DNA of 10,960 bases from DAOPZC01 sp035353175. GTDB lineage: Bacteria; Verrucomicrobiota; Kiritimatiellia; RFP12; UBA1067. Under the pieces are notes generated by a model, which was not told where the DNA came from, did not search any database, and saw only the letters and a list, made by a program, of their open reading frames with translations. Shown piece by piece: positions 1-6,982 of the stretch. The first letter of the stretch is position 1. Every line of letters begins with the position of its first letter. Made by a program: the position numbers and the translations under genes. The stretch lies in NCBI GenBank assembly GCA_035353175.1, contig DAOPZC010000104.1, forward strand, positions 1 through 10,960, given 5' to 3'.

Positions 1-1047
1 CTTGCCGTTCTCTGTCGTTTCATGCATCGGGCTGGCAAACACAGACGAGAATACGGCTAATCGCTTCTTTGCCAACTCAATAAAGTCCTCTTCCACCATC
101 TCAGGTAGAGAAAACCGCCAACTAATCGAGCCTTTCGTGAGATCGATGCGTAGTTGCTCGCTACTGACACCAAGAATGGCTGCCCATTCGCTAGCATTTT
201 TCGACGCGACAATTGTTCGGAGCCGTGCCCGACACTTGCTTGCCGACTCAAAAGTAATGTCTCCCGCTGCTTTGATCGATGCCTCCGTCGGAAACTCTGT
301 GTTGTTGTACGAGAGATAGAGGCCCACATAGGCCGTACGGCCAGGTCCAGCGGCAAACAGTTGTTCTCTCACTTTATCCGACCAGCGCCGAAACACAAGG
401 CCCTCAAATTCTGAACTCCCTTGAAATTGGCCTTTCAGGTTGTTCATAAGTTCTTGAAGTCTTGATCTGCACTCATCGTCTTGCAGGCAGGCCGTTTTCG
501 CAGCGGCTATCACCTCTTGAACGCGGTCTGCACCCGCTCTCAGAAACCAAGCGGTCCGACTTGCATTCGTGTTGACAACAGGGGTTATGCAGTCGAGAAC
601 TTCACTCCACGCAATGTGAATCATCTTATCTTTTCCTCGCGCGAGTTTGAGTGAGTTAAACTCGGCCCTTCCAACATTGGGCGTTGGCGTCAAATATATG
701 AAGCAAATGGGCGCGTCGGACAAAAACTCCTTTCTTTCGATTTGGAGTAGGCAGGTACGGTAATAGCTACTCAATTGCCCCTTAGTAACTGAAGCTGAGG
801 CGACCTTGTTTTCAACGAGCAGTGTCCACGGTGACCATTCTGCGACAAGGTCGATGTTCAAGTATTCGAGGTGAACAGCAGTCGGTGACGGGGATGAAAC
901 CTCAACGCCATACCGCTTGAGTAGATTCGCGAGAGCAGCACGCGCCTGAACAACTTCGGTATTGTTGAATTGAGGGTCGAGTAGTGTTGCCAAGAACGCG
1001 CTCGTGCCGACCTCATTGCATATCAGATAATGGAGCAAATCACTCAT
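1..1047 (-). CDS. PD-(D/E)XK nuclease-family protein, 3' end beyond window
   Basis: The reading frame is open from ATG at 1047 to the window edge (349 codons seen, no stop), so the C-terminus is missing. A Shine-Dalgarno GGAGGT (1053-1058, minus) sits 5 nt before the ATG and fixes the start. The N-terminus (NEVGTSAFLATLLDP), then NIDLV with D66, LLVENKV with E79 and K81, and Q91 in QLSSYY give the E...D...ExK...Q pattern of PD-(D/E)XK nucleases, closest to the PDDEXK_4 group. The metal-binding residues D66, E79 and K81 are all present, so the core should be able to bind metal and cut nucleic acid. Residues after about 110 match nothing I recognise. Base composition is visibly less GC-rich than the phage genes to its right. 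It is divergent from the portal and lies where a Mu-like phage should have terminase, so it is likely cargo. A defence or restriction role is inference only. Confidence 0.8.
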   Translation of the reverse strand, partial: MSDLLHYLICNEVGTSAFLATLLDPQFNNTEVVQARAALANLLKRYGVEVSSPSPTAVHLEYLNIDLVAEWSPWTLLVENKVASASVTKGQLSSYYRTCLLQIERKEFLSDAPICFIYLTPTPNVGRAEFNSLKLARGKDKMIHIAWSEVLDCITPVVNTNASRTAWFLRAGADRVQEVIAAAKTACLQDDECRSRLQELMNNLKGQFQGSSEFEGLVFRRWSDKVREQLFAAGPGRTAYVGLYLSYNNTEFPTEASIKAAGDITFESASKCRARLRTIVASKNASEWAAILGVSSEQLRIDLTKGSISWRFSLPEMVEEDFIELAKKRLAVFSSVFASPMHETTENGK

Positions 1048-1221
1048 CAACGACCTCCACAGTTTTATCGAGGAAGACTGCCCCTCAATAATTGCGCGCA
1101 TAGGCGCTCGTTTTACTGTGAGCGATAGTTTAGCGAGTTTCGGCTGCCGCGAAAACATGAAAAGCAGCGCGGCAGAAGGTATACACTGTGTTGATTCCGC
1201 GCCTTAGGTGGAGGCGCGGAT
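1048..1221. other. Divergent intergenic region between nuclease and portal genes
   Basis: This 174-bp spacer holds the outward-facing ribosome binding sites of both neighbours: GGAGGT on the minus strand for the nuclease and GGTGGAGG (1207-1214) on the plus strand for the portal. No convincing sigma70 promoter is seen. The best minus-strand candidate pairs a poor -35 (TTTTCG) with TAAACT. A long perfect inverted repeat lies in the middle and is listed separately. Confidence 0.5.
1144..1175. repeat. 8-bp perfect inverted repeat in divergent spacer
   Basis: CTGCCGCG (1144-1151) and CGCGGCAG (1168-1175) are perfect inverted copies separated by 16 bp. The centre lies between two divergent genes, which fits a repressor site or a transcript hairpin. 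There is no T-run beside it, so a factor-independent terminator is unlikely. Confidence 0.35.
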
Positions 1222-2280
1222 ATGGCACTGACGGTCTACACGAGCAAGGATAACGCGTGGCGCGAGTATGTGAACCCGCTGCGGGGGCTGACGCTGGAGC
1301 GGATCGTCAGCCTCATCGAGCAAGGTGAGCGTGGTGCCTTGGCGGATCTCCAGTGGTTCTATCAGGCCATGGAACGGTCGGACGCGCTCATCGCCACGGT
1401 GCTGATGCGGCGGCGGGCGGCGCTGCTGTCTTGCGAGTGGGACGTTAAGCCGGAAGAGAATCCGACCGACGCGGTTCTCGCCAATGAACAGGCTGCGTTT
1501 CTGCGCGAGCGGTACGACCGGGTGGAGAATTTGCGCGAGGCGGTGGCGTTCCTGTCCACGGCGTCTTTCCGGGGATTCGCGCATGTGGAGAAGCATTATG
1601 CCGATGGCGGCGGGGGTGTTGTCCGGCTTGAGCCCGTGGAACAATGGTTCTGGTGCCGCGAGGGGATGTTCGGCGAGTGGACATACAACCGTGACGCGCG
1701 GTCGGGCGTTGAGCGGGGCGAAAAGATCGAGCGGAACAACTTTGTGGTTGTCGAGTCCCCTATCGCCTTGGACCGAATCCTAGCCGTCCAGTACTTCCGG
1801 CGCAACCTCGCCCTGCGGGACTGGAGTTCGTTTCTCGATGTGTACGGCATCCCCTCGGTGTTCTTTGTGGGGCCGCCCGGCGTGACAGAAGAGAAGGAAA
1901 AGCAGTATCTGGCCATCGCGCAGGATCTCGTGAAGGACGGGCGCGGCTATCTGCCGAACGGGACGGACGTCAAATACGTGAACGGCGGCGGCACAGGCAA
2001 GCCGCCTTTCCGCGATAATCTGGACTATCTCGACAGGCAGATCACGCTGCTCGGCACCGGCGGTCTGCTGACCATGCTGACCGAGAGCGGCAGCGGCACG
2101 CTCGCCGGGTCGGCGCATCAGGAAGCGTTCAACCAGGTGGCGAAGGCGGATGCGGTGATGGTGTCAGAAGCGCTGCAGAGGGGTTTCGACGCGCCGATGT
2201 TGGCAGCGGCGTTCCCCGGTTGGCCGGTGGAGGCTGGGTTCGAGTTGAGGATGGAGGAGGTGGAGAAGGTCATTAGTTAA
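1222..2280 (+). CDS. Mu gp29-like phage portal protein (DUF935), short form
   Basis: This 352-residue protein matches the DUF935/Mu gp29 portal family, whose dodecameric ring sits at one capsid vertex and passes DNA into the head. The N-terminus has the family pattern: NPLRGLTLERI, a Gly-Glu turn, then LQWFYQAMERSDALIATVLMRRR and an LLSCEWDVKP segment. Further on are the FFVGPPG segment, LPNGTDVKYV, and a Ser/Gly/Ala-rich stretch followed by HQEAF. The start ATG has GGTGGAGG 7 bases upstream. Mu gp29 is about 500 residues, so roughly the last 100-150 residues appear absent. The stop codon lies inside a direct repeat (2271-2301), which suggests truncation at a recombination junction. Downstream lies an opposite-strand NLR gene instead of the expected F gene. 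It may still be functional; many DUF935 proteins vary in tail length. Confidence 0.85.
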   Translation: MALTVYTSKDNAWREYVNPLRGLTLERIVSLIEQGERGALADLQWFYQAMERSDALIATVLMRRRAALLSCEWDVKPEENPTDAVLANEQAAFLRERYDRVENLREAVAFLSTASFRGFAHVEKHYADGGGGVVRLEPVEQWFWCREGMFGEWTYNRDARSGVERGEKIERNNFVVVESPIALDRILAVQYFRRNLALRDWSSFLDVYGIPSVFFVGPPGVTEEKEKQYLAIAQDLVKDGRGYLPNGTDVKYVNGGGTGKPPFRDNLDYLDRQITLLGTGGLLTMLTESGSGTLAGSAHQEAFNQVAKADAVMVSEALQRGFDAPMLAAAFPGWPVEAGFELRMEEVEKVIS

Positions 2281-2301
2281 TTAGTGCTTTATTGCGTTAG
2301 T
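2271..2301 (+). repeat. Direct repeat flanking NLR block, left copy
   Basis: Begins CATTAGTT, contains AGTGC and TTATTGCGTTAGT, and matches 7397-7427 at 26 of 31 positions without gaps. It covers the last codons and the stop codon of the portal gene. A shorter relative (TTTCTTGCGTTAG) occurs at 8417-8429, before the scaffold gene, so this may be a spacer-associated repeat family rather than a unique attachment site. Confidence 0.55.
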
Positions 2302-2334
2302 GAACAGGGGTTGGGAGTGGGATTTATTGCGCCC

Positions 2335-2350
2335 GCTTCTTGACAGAAGC
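2335..2350. repeat. 6-bp stem hairpin after portal gene
   Basis: GCTTCT and AGAAGC form a perfect dyad with loop TGAC, 55 bp past the portal stop. It could weakly terminate or stabilise the portal transcript, but no U-tract follows. Confidence 0.25.
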
Positions 2351-2402
2351 TCCGACTTTGCCGTATCCCACGCCCGCCAGAAAACGCAGCTTGTACGTCC
2401 TA

Positions 2403-2600
2403 TCCGCTTGATTCGTCAACCATCTTCTTGACAGTGTCAAGCAGAGACGGCGTTTTGCTAACGTCACTGTTTTCGATGCCCTTTGTAAGGCGCCCTCGGA
2501 TTGTGAATGCCAGATCGTAGTACAATTCCAAGTAGGAAGACGACCGGAAGGAATCAGTTGTAGCAGCATCCTGCCTTCGACCACAATGACTTGCGGAAGT
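2403..2600 (-). pseudogene. Possible remnant of an unknown gene's C-terminal end
   Basis: Sixty-six codons are open between two in-frame stops, with no ATG and no ribosome binding site. The translation reads like real protein in its second half (LELYYDLAFTIRGRL, then LLDTVKKMVDESSG), ending in TAG. A neighbouring frame continues with YKLRFLAGVGYGKV to another stop near 2324, which could mean a frameshift in a decayed gene. I do not recognise the family. It lies just past the NLR stop codon on the same strand, so it may be a leftover of a co-transferred gene or of an earlier insertion. It may also be chance. Confidence 0.28.
2427..2441. repeat. Short dyad CTTGAC-AGT-GTCAAG
   Basis: A perfect 6-bp dyad with a 3-base loop. 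It lies within the possible gene remnant and shares CTTCTTGACAG with the dyad at 2335-2350. No function can be assigned. Confidence 0.2.
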
Positions 2601-2634
2601 CTAGGGTTATGCCTCCCGCCAAGCGGAAAAAGTA

Positions 2635-5600
2635 TTAGGAGCCGCCACCTTCGTCTGATCGCCCAACGCATCCACTACCAGCAGCATCCGTAACGAACGG
2701 CTTGATCATCAGGGCGCCACCGCAATGCGGGCATTTCGCATGGCGCGGTTCGGTTTCAACATTTAGCGGTGGCGGTTCGAAGAGCCTACTGCAATGGGCG
2801 CAGCGGCAGGTGATCTGATCGCTCCATCGGCCGGGTGCGGTGATGACGGCACCGTCGACTTGTTTGCCTCCCTTGCCGAAGAGCCGGCGGAGCCCACGAG
2901 GTGCTATGGCCCGTTTGGGCACCTCGCCGAACAGCCAGAGCCGCACGGGCGTGACGATCGGCGGTTCGGAGGGCGAGAAGTTGACCGGCGTGAGAAAGTG
3001 CATCTGTCCGTCGTCTGTTCCGCAGACGATGCGGGTGCCGGCCGAGGAGAAGGTAACGAAAGATGCAATGGCTCCGCAGTGGTAGACCGCGATGCATTCA
3101 CCACTCTCCAGATCCCAGACCCGCAGGGTCTTGTCTTCACTACCCGAGAGCGCGCACCTCCCGTCGGGACTCACGCTCACGCTATGGATCCCTGACGAGT
3201 GGCCTTCGAGGATGCACAGGCATCGGCCGGTTTCGAGGTCCCAGACCCGCAGGGTCTTGTCGCCGCTGCCCGAGACCGCACGCCGCCCGTCGGGGCTCAC
3301 ACTCACGCTCCAGACCCCGGACGTGTGGCCTTCGAGGGTAGCCAGGCATCGGCCGGTTTCGAGGTCCCAGACCCGCAGGGTACTGTCATAAGGGCCCGAG
3401 ACCACGCGCCGCCCGTCGGGGCTCACGCTCACGCTGTAAACCCGGTCCGCGTGGCCTTCGAGGGTACGCAGGCATTGGCCGGTTTCGAGGTCCCAGACCC
3501 GCAGGGTCTTGTCGTCATTGCCCGAGACCGCACGCCGCCCATCGGGGCTCACGCTCACGCCGAAACAAGGGTGAACACTCGCGTCGTCGCCCGCGTGGGA
3601 TTCGAGGGTAGCCAGGCAACGGCCGGTTTCGAGGTCCCAAACCCTCAAGGCATTGCAACAAATGTCCGAAACCACGCGCCGCCCGTCGGGGCTCACGCTA
3701 CAGACCCCGGACCAGAGGCCTTCGAGGGCGCATAGGCATTGGCCGGTTTCAAGGTCCCAGACCCGCAGGGTACAGTCGGTACTGCCCAAGACCGCACGTC
3801 GCCCGTCGGGGCTCACGCTCACGCTACTAACTTGTTCCGCGAGGCCTTCGAGGGTGCGCAGGCATCGGCCTGTTTCGAGATCCCAAACCCGCAGGGTCCT
3901 GTCCCGAGGACCCGAGACCGCGCGCCGCCCGTCGGGGCTCACGCTCACGCTCCAGACCTTGTGTGCGTGGCCTTCGAGGGTGCGCAGGCATTGGCTGTTT
4001 TCGAGGTCCCAGACCCGCAGAGTCTTGTCGCAACTGCCCGAGACCGCGCGCCGCCCGTCGGGGCTCACGCTCACGCTACTGACATCAAACGTGTGGCCTT
4101 CGAGGGTGCGCAGGCATCGGCCGGTTTCGAGGTCCCAGACCCGCAGGGTACTGTCGCCGCTGCCCGAAACCGCGCGCCGCCCGTCGGGGCTCGCGCTCAC
4201 GCTACAGACCCCGGACGTGTGGCCTTCGAGGGTGCGCAGGCATCGGCCGGTTTCGAGGTCCCAGACCCGCAGGGTACTGTCGCCGCTGCCCGAAACCGCA
4301 CGCCGCCCGTCGGGGCTCACGCTCACGCTCCAGACCACGACCGCATGGCCTTCGAGGGTGCGCAGGCATCGGCCGGTTTCAAGGTCCCAGACCCGCAGGG
4401 TACTGTCCCAACTGCCCGAGACCGCGCGCCGCCCGTCGGGGCTCGCACTCACGCTCCAGACCCCGGACGTGTGGCCTTCGAGGGTGCGCAGGCATCGGCC
4501 GGTTTCGAGGTCCCAGACCCGCAGGGTACTGTCGCCGCTGCCCGAAACCGCGCGCCGCCCGTCGGGGCTCGCGCTCACGCTACAGACCCCGGACGTGTGG
4601 CCTTCGAGGGTGCGCAGGCATCGGCCGGTTTCGAGGTCCCAGACCCGCAGGGTACTGTCCAAACCGCCCGAGACCGCGCGCCGCCCGTCGGGGCTCACGC
4701 TCACGCTATTGAACCAGCCCGCGTGCCCTTCGAGGGCGCGCAGGCATTGCGGGCGCAAGGGAGGGGGTGGCGGTCGGGGCGAGCGCTCGATCCAAGGCTC
4801 TTTGTGGTCTACAAGCTGCCGTGCTGCGCAGGCCTCCACCGGACCGTCCTTGGCTTGGTTGAACGCCAGCGGCAAAGTCTCGCAGGGGCATTCACTCAAA
4901 AGTGCGATGTGGCCGGAAACGAAGTTGCTGAAATGCCGCAGTCTGGACGCGCGGGGCGAGGATTCCTCCGGAAGAGCAATCTCGGCTCCCTCTTTGAGTT
5001 CCGCCGGCAGGGATGGATACGGTGGCTCCGGCCGGAACTCCCCGTGCTCTTTGGCCTGAAACCAGTCGTAGCGGACGACGGCGTATTCCCGCAACGCCTT
5101 GTTGTAGGCGAGCATCGCGACGTCGCGCCGCCGGTTGCGCTCGTTCTCTTCACGGAACTCGGGAAGCGCAGCCAGAGCGGCGTTGTAGTCCGAGACCAAC
5201 TCGTGGACCAGTCCCGCCTCGCACTTGGCCTGGGTGAAGAGCAGGTCGGTCAGCGGGCCGGGGGTTGGCTCGTTGCCGACCAACCCGTCCCAGTCCTCCC
5301 GGGCGATCATGTGGTTGCAGAGATTCTCGAAGAAGTAGCCGTCATTGGGACCGGTGTGCCAGCCGTCGGGGCACTTCGCGCGGTAGGCGTCGAGCAGGGT
5401 TTGGTGCAGGGTCTTGGCATCGCCGGCCATGCGGACGGCACAGTCGTGGAGCAAGTCGTGGAGGCCGAAACGGCGGGTCGGTTTGCCGTCGGCGCCTGGT
5501 GTCCAATCGAGTTGCACGAGGGAGCGTTCGGAGAGGTTGACGAGCAGATCTTCGGTATCGAGGGCGTCGAGGTGGCCGGTGTGGGACCAGAGTGTGGCGG

Positions 5601-6915
5601 CGGCGGCTTCGGGCACGGTGCGGGCGGTGTCGAAGACCGCCAGTTCCGCGAAGCGGCGCTGCTCGTCAGGTTCGAGCATCTCGACACTGGCCTGCATGGC
5701 GCGCCAGATGCTGCGGTGCTGCTCGTTGATGGATTCGCGGTCGGCGATCTTGTCCAGGTCGGCGCGGCGCAGGCGTTCGAGGACGTTGGAGAAGTCACCG
5801 TTGCGTTTCCTGGCCATGCCGCCGCATAGGGCGACGGCCAGCGGAAGGCAGCCGCACTCGGCGACAACTTCGCGCGCCTCGTCAAGCAGGTTTTCGGGGG
5901 CGACCGGGTGTTCTTTGGTGCTGACCGCGTCGGCGAGGAGTTGCAGGGCCTCGGGTTCGGTGAAGAGGGAGACGGGGATGTGTTCGCCGTGGAGCGAGTG
6001 GAGGATGCCCATGTCGCGAGTGGTGATGAGCATCCGGCAGCGCGGGCCGAGCACATCGAAGGCCTGGGCGTCCCTGGCGCACCAGACGTCATCGAGCACG
6101 AGCAGCACCGACTTGGCCTGGAGGAGGTCCCGCAGGACGCTCTGGGCCTGCGGCAGCGAGGTGAACGAGGTGTCGCCGCCGAGGTCCTTGGCAAGGTCGC
6201 GCTGGCGGGCGAGCAGGGCGTCTTCGTTCAGGTTCTTGCCGCAGGCAACCCAGACGATGCCGTCGGGATAGGACTGGCGCACTTCTCGGTTGCGGGCGAG
6301 GGCGGCGGCGAGCACAGATTTGCCGATGCCGCCCATTCCTTGCATGCCAACCTTGGCATCGGCGCCCGTAATGACCTGCGGCTTCTGGAGATCCACCAGC
6401 AGCGCGTCGCGCACGTGGGCCATCAGGCCGGGCCGGGCGAGGAAATGGGCAGGCAGGTTGGGTACGCCGTGCAGCGCGCCCAGCTTCGGGTTGGGCTGCT
6501 TGAGGTTGGTGATAAGCTTGGCGAGAGCGGACGCATATTTCGCGTCGTCGCGGAAATCCTCGCAGTGCAGCAGGCCCAGCTCGCCGGGCACGCTGATGTC
6601 GTAGTCGCCCCGCCGGAGGATCGGGGTTACTACCACATGGTCGTGTTCCAGCGCCGACTGCCATTCCTCGCGCACGTACGGGGACTGCGCCGCCTTCGGC
6701 CCGCCCACATAGACCACCCGTTCCACTTCGGTGCGGATGGCGTCCTTGATCTCTTGGTGGAACGTCAGCCCGCGCGACATCAGCGACTCGCGGTCGAACC
6801 AGACCTTGAACCCGGCATCCTTCAGGTCGGCGCATAGCCGCTCCACGAATGCCTCGTCATCGCCACGCGCGTAGGAGAGGAATATTCGGCCGGTGGTTGG
6901 CGGTTTGTTGTTCAT
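2635..6915 (-). CDS. Bacterial NLR: TIR / NB-ARC / APAF-1 helical / 14 WD40 / zinc ribbon
   Basis: This 1426-residue STAND ATPase has five parts. Residues 8-140 are a TIR domain (IFLSYARGDDE; SPYVREEW aligns E84 with the catalytic Glu of NAD-cleaving TIRs). Residues 160-500 are NB-ARC plus winged helix: Walker A GMGGIGKS (193-200), Walker B VLLVLDDVW (270-278), LITTRD (296-301), GCLPLA (355-360) and an MHD-type LHD (485-487). Residues 500-710 are helical, with DGYFFENLCNHM as in the APAF-1 helical domain. After a proline hinge (711-722) come WD40 units at 724-1312: 13 near-identical units of mostly 42 residues plus one degenerate unit. Residues 1313-1426 form a tail with a C1370/C1372/C1375...C1395/C1398 zinc ribbon. 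The order is that of APAF-1 with TIR replacing CARD. Such proteins are expected to be cytosolic, to oligomerise on sensing a ligand and to deplete NAD+. An antiphage role is inference. All key motifs are intact. It opposes the head genes and has its own promoter. GGAG lies 8 bases before the ATG. Confidence 0.93.
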   Translation of the reverse strand: MNNKPPTTGRIFLSYARGDDEAFVERLCADLKDAGFKVWFDRESLMSRGLTFHQEIKDAIRTEVERVVYVGGPKAAQSPYVREEWQSALEHDHVVVTPILRRGDYDISVPGELGLLHCEDFRDDAKYASALAKLITNLKQPNPKLGALHGVPNLPAHFLARPGLMAHVRDALLVDLQKPQVITGADAKVGMQGMGGIGKSVLAAALARNREVRQSYPDGIVWVACGKNLNEDALLARQRDLAKDLGGDTSFTSLPQAQSVLRDLLQAKSVLLVLDDVWCARDAQAFDVLGPRCRMLITTRDMGILHSLHGEHIPVSLFTEPEALQLLADAVSTKEHPVAPENLLDEAREVVAECGCLPLAVALCGGMARKRNGDFSNVLERLRRADLDKIADRESINEQHRSIWRAMQASVEMLEPDEQRRFAELAVFDTARTVPEAAAATLWSHTGHLDALDTEDLLVNLSERSLVQLDWTPGADGKPTRRFGLHDLLHDCAVRMAGDAKTLHQTLLDAYRAKCPDGWHTGPNDGYFFENLCNHMIAREDWDGLVGNEPTPGPLTDLLFTQAKCEAGLVHELVSDYNAALAALPEFREENERNRRRDVAMLAYNKALREYAVVRYDWFQAKEHGEFRPEPPYPSLPAELKEGAEIALPEESSPRASRLRHFSNFVSGHIALLSECPCETLPLAFNQAKDGPVEACAARQLVDHKEPWIERSPRPPPPPLRPQCLRALEGHAGWFNSVSVSPDGRRAVSGGLDSTLRVWDLETGRCLRTLEGHTSGVCSVSASPDGRRAVSGSGDSTLRVWDLETGRCLRTLEGHTSGVWSVSASPDGRRAVSGSWDSTLRVWDLETGRCLRTLEGHAVVVWSVSVSPDGRRAVSGSGDSTLRVWDLETGRCLRTLEGHTSGVCSVSASPDGRRAVSGSGDSTLRVWDLETGRCLRTLEGHTFDVSSVSVSPDGRRAVSGSCDKTLRVWDLENSQCLRTLEGHAHKVWSVSVSPDGRRAVSGPRDRTLRVWDLETGRCLRTLEGLAEQVSSVSVSPDGRRAVLGSTDCTLRVWDLETGQCLCALEGLWSGVCSVSPDGRRVVSDICCNALRVWDLETGRCLATLESHAGDDASVHPCFGVSVSPDGRRAVSGNDDKTLRVWDLETGQCLRTLEGHADRVYSVSVSPDGRRVVSGPYDSTLRVWDLETGRCLATLEGHTSGVWSVSVSPDGRRAVSGSGDKTLRVWDLETGRCLCILEGHSSGIHSVSVSPDGRCALSGSEDKTLRVWDLESGECIAVYHCGAIASFVTFSSAGTRIVCGTDDGQMHFLTPVNFSPSEPPIVTPVRLWLFGEVPKRAIAPRGLRRLFGKGGKQVDGAVITAPGRWSDQITCRCAHCSRLFEPPPLNVETEPRHAKCPHCGGALMIKPFVTDAAGSGCVGRSDEGGGS
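2722..2808 (-). other. C-terminal zinc-ribbon motif of the NLR
   Basis: Residues 1370-1398 contain CRCAHC followed, after 19 residues, by CPHC. This is a two-knuckle zinc-ribbon pattern (C1372, C1375, C1395, C1398, with an extra C1370). It lies after the last propeller blade and a basic stretch (GLRRLFGKGGK). Such ribbons often bind nucleic acid or protein. Its role here is unknown. Confidence 0.7.
2980..4746 (-). repeat. WD40 repeat array, 126-bp near-identical units
   Basis: Fourteen units encode residues 724-1312. Units 1-8 and 11-13 are 42 residues, unit 9 is 40, unit 10 is 48, and unit 14 is degenerate (39 residues, 2980-3096). The consensus keeps CLRTLEGH, SVSxSPDGRRAVSG and TLRVWDLETGR. 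Variation falls at unit positions 9-11, 13, 17, 28, 29 and 31. Units 2 (4495-4620) and 5 (4117-4242) are identical at all 126 bases. Fourteen units fit two seven-bladed propellers. Near-identity including silent sites indicates recent duplication or gene conversion. Confidence 0.93.
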
Positions 6916-6933
6916 GGTAGTCGCTCCATTTTG

Positions 6934-6956
6934 CAGCGGGCTCGTAGCGCCCGCTG
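6934..6956. repeat. 8-bp stem-loop upstream of NLR start
   Basis: CAGCGGGC (6934-6941) pairs perfectly with GCCCGCTG (6949-6956) across a 7-base loop. On the minus-strand transcript it lies between the stop of the small leader gene and the NLR ribosome binding site, about 20 bases before the ATG. It could modulate NLR translation or read-through from the leader gene. It could also be a dispersed REP-like hairpin. Confidence 0.4.
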
Positions 6957-6982
6957 TACTTGTTCGCCACTACATCCAACGA

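Larger units (their letters stand above)
2281..2634. other. Convergent intergenic region after portal and NLR genes
   Basis: This 354-bp stretch separates the convergent portal and NLR genes. It contains the tail of the left direct repeat, a possible gene remnant on the minus strand (2403-2600) and two short dyads: GCTTCT-TGAC-AGAAGC at 2335-2350 and CTTGAC-AGT-GTCAAG at 2427-2441. The two dyads share the 11-mer CTTCTTGACAG. Neither has a following T-run on either strand, so no standard terminator can be called. Confidence 0.5.

Noticed and set aside
57..414. Short ORFs at 2-319, 57-356 and 154-414
   Set aside because: They are overlapped by the open PD-(D/E)XK frame, which runs through the edge and has motifs and a ribosome binding site.
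2335..2441. Dyads as rho-independent terminators for portal or NLR
   Set aside because: Stems are only 6 bp and no T-run follows on either strand.
2324..2671. 115-residue minus-strand ORF overlapping the NLR stop
   Set aside because: Its first part is Arg/Trp-rich and overlaps the NLR end, with no ribosome binding site. Only its last residues look protein-like, and these are treated under the remnant.
3097..4746. Regular repeats as a CRISPR array
   Set aside because: The units are adjacent 126-bp coding repeats without unique spacers and translate to WD40 blades.
3199..5829. Very long plus-strand open frames across the WD40 array (3199-3735, 3653-5059, 3739-5829)
   Set aside because: The 126-bp unit is a multiple of three and GC-rich, so every frame lacking a stop in one unit stays open throughout. 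The minus-strand frame encodes a clear WD40 protein; the others are low-complexity echoes.
5307..6837. Long open frames at 5307-6194 (minus), 5414-6271 (plus) and 5908-6837 (plus)
   Set aside because: They overlap the NB-ARC and helical coding region, have Arg/Pro/Ser- or Gly/Val-rich GC-skewed composition and no recognisable motifs or ribosome binding sites.
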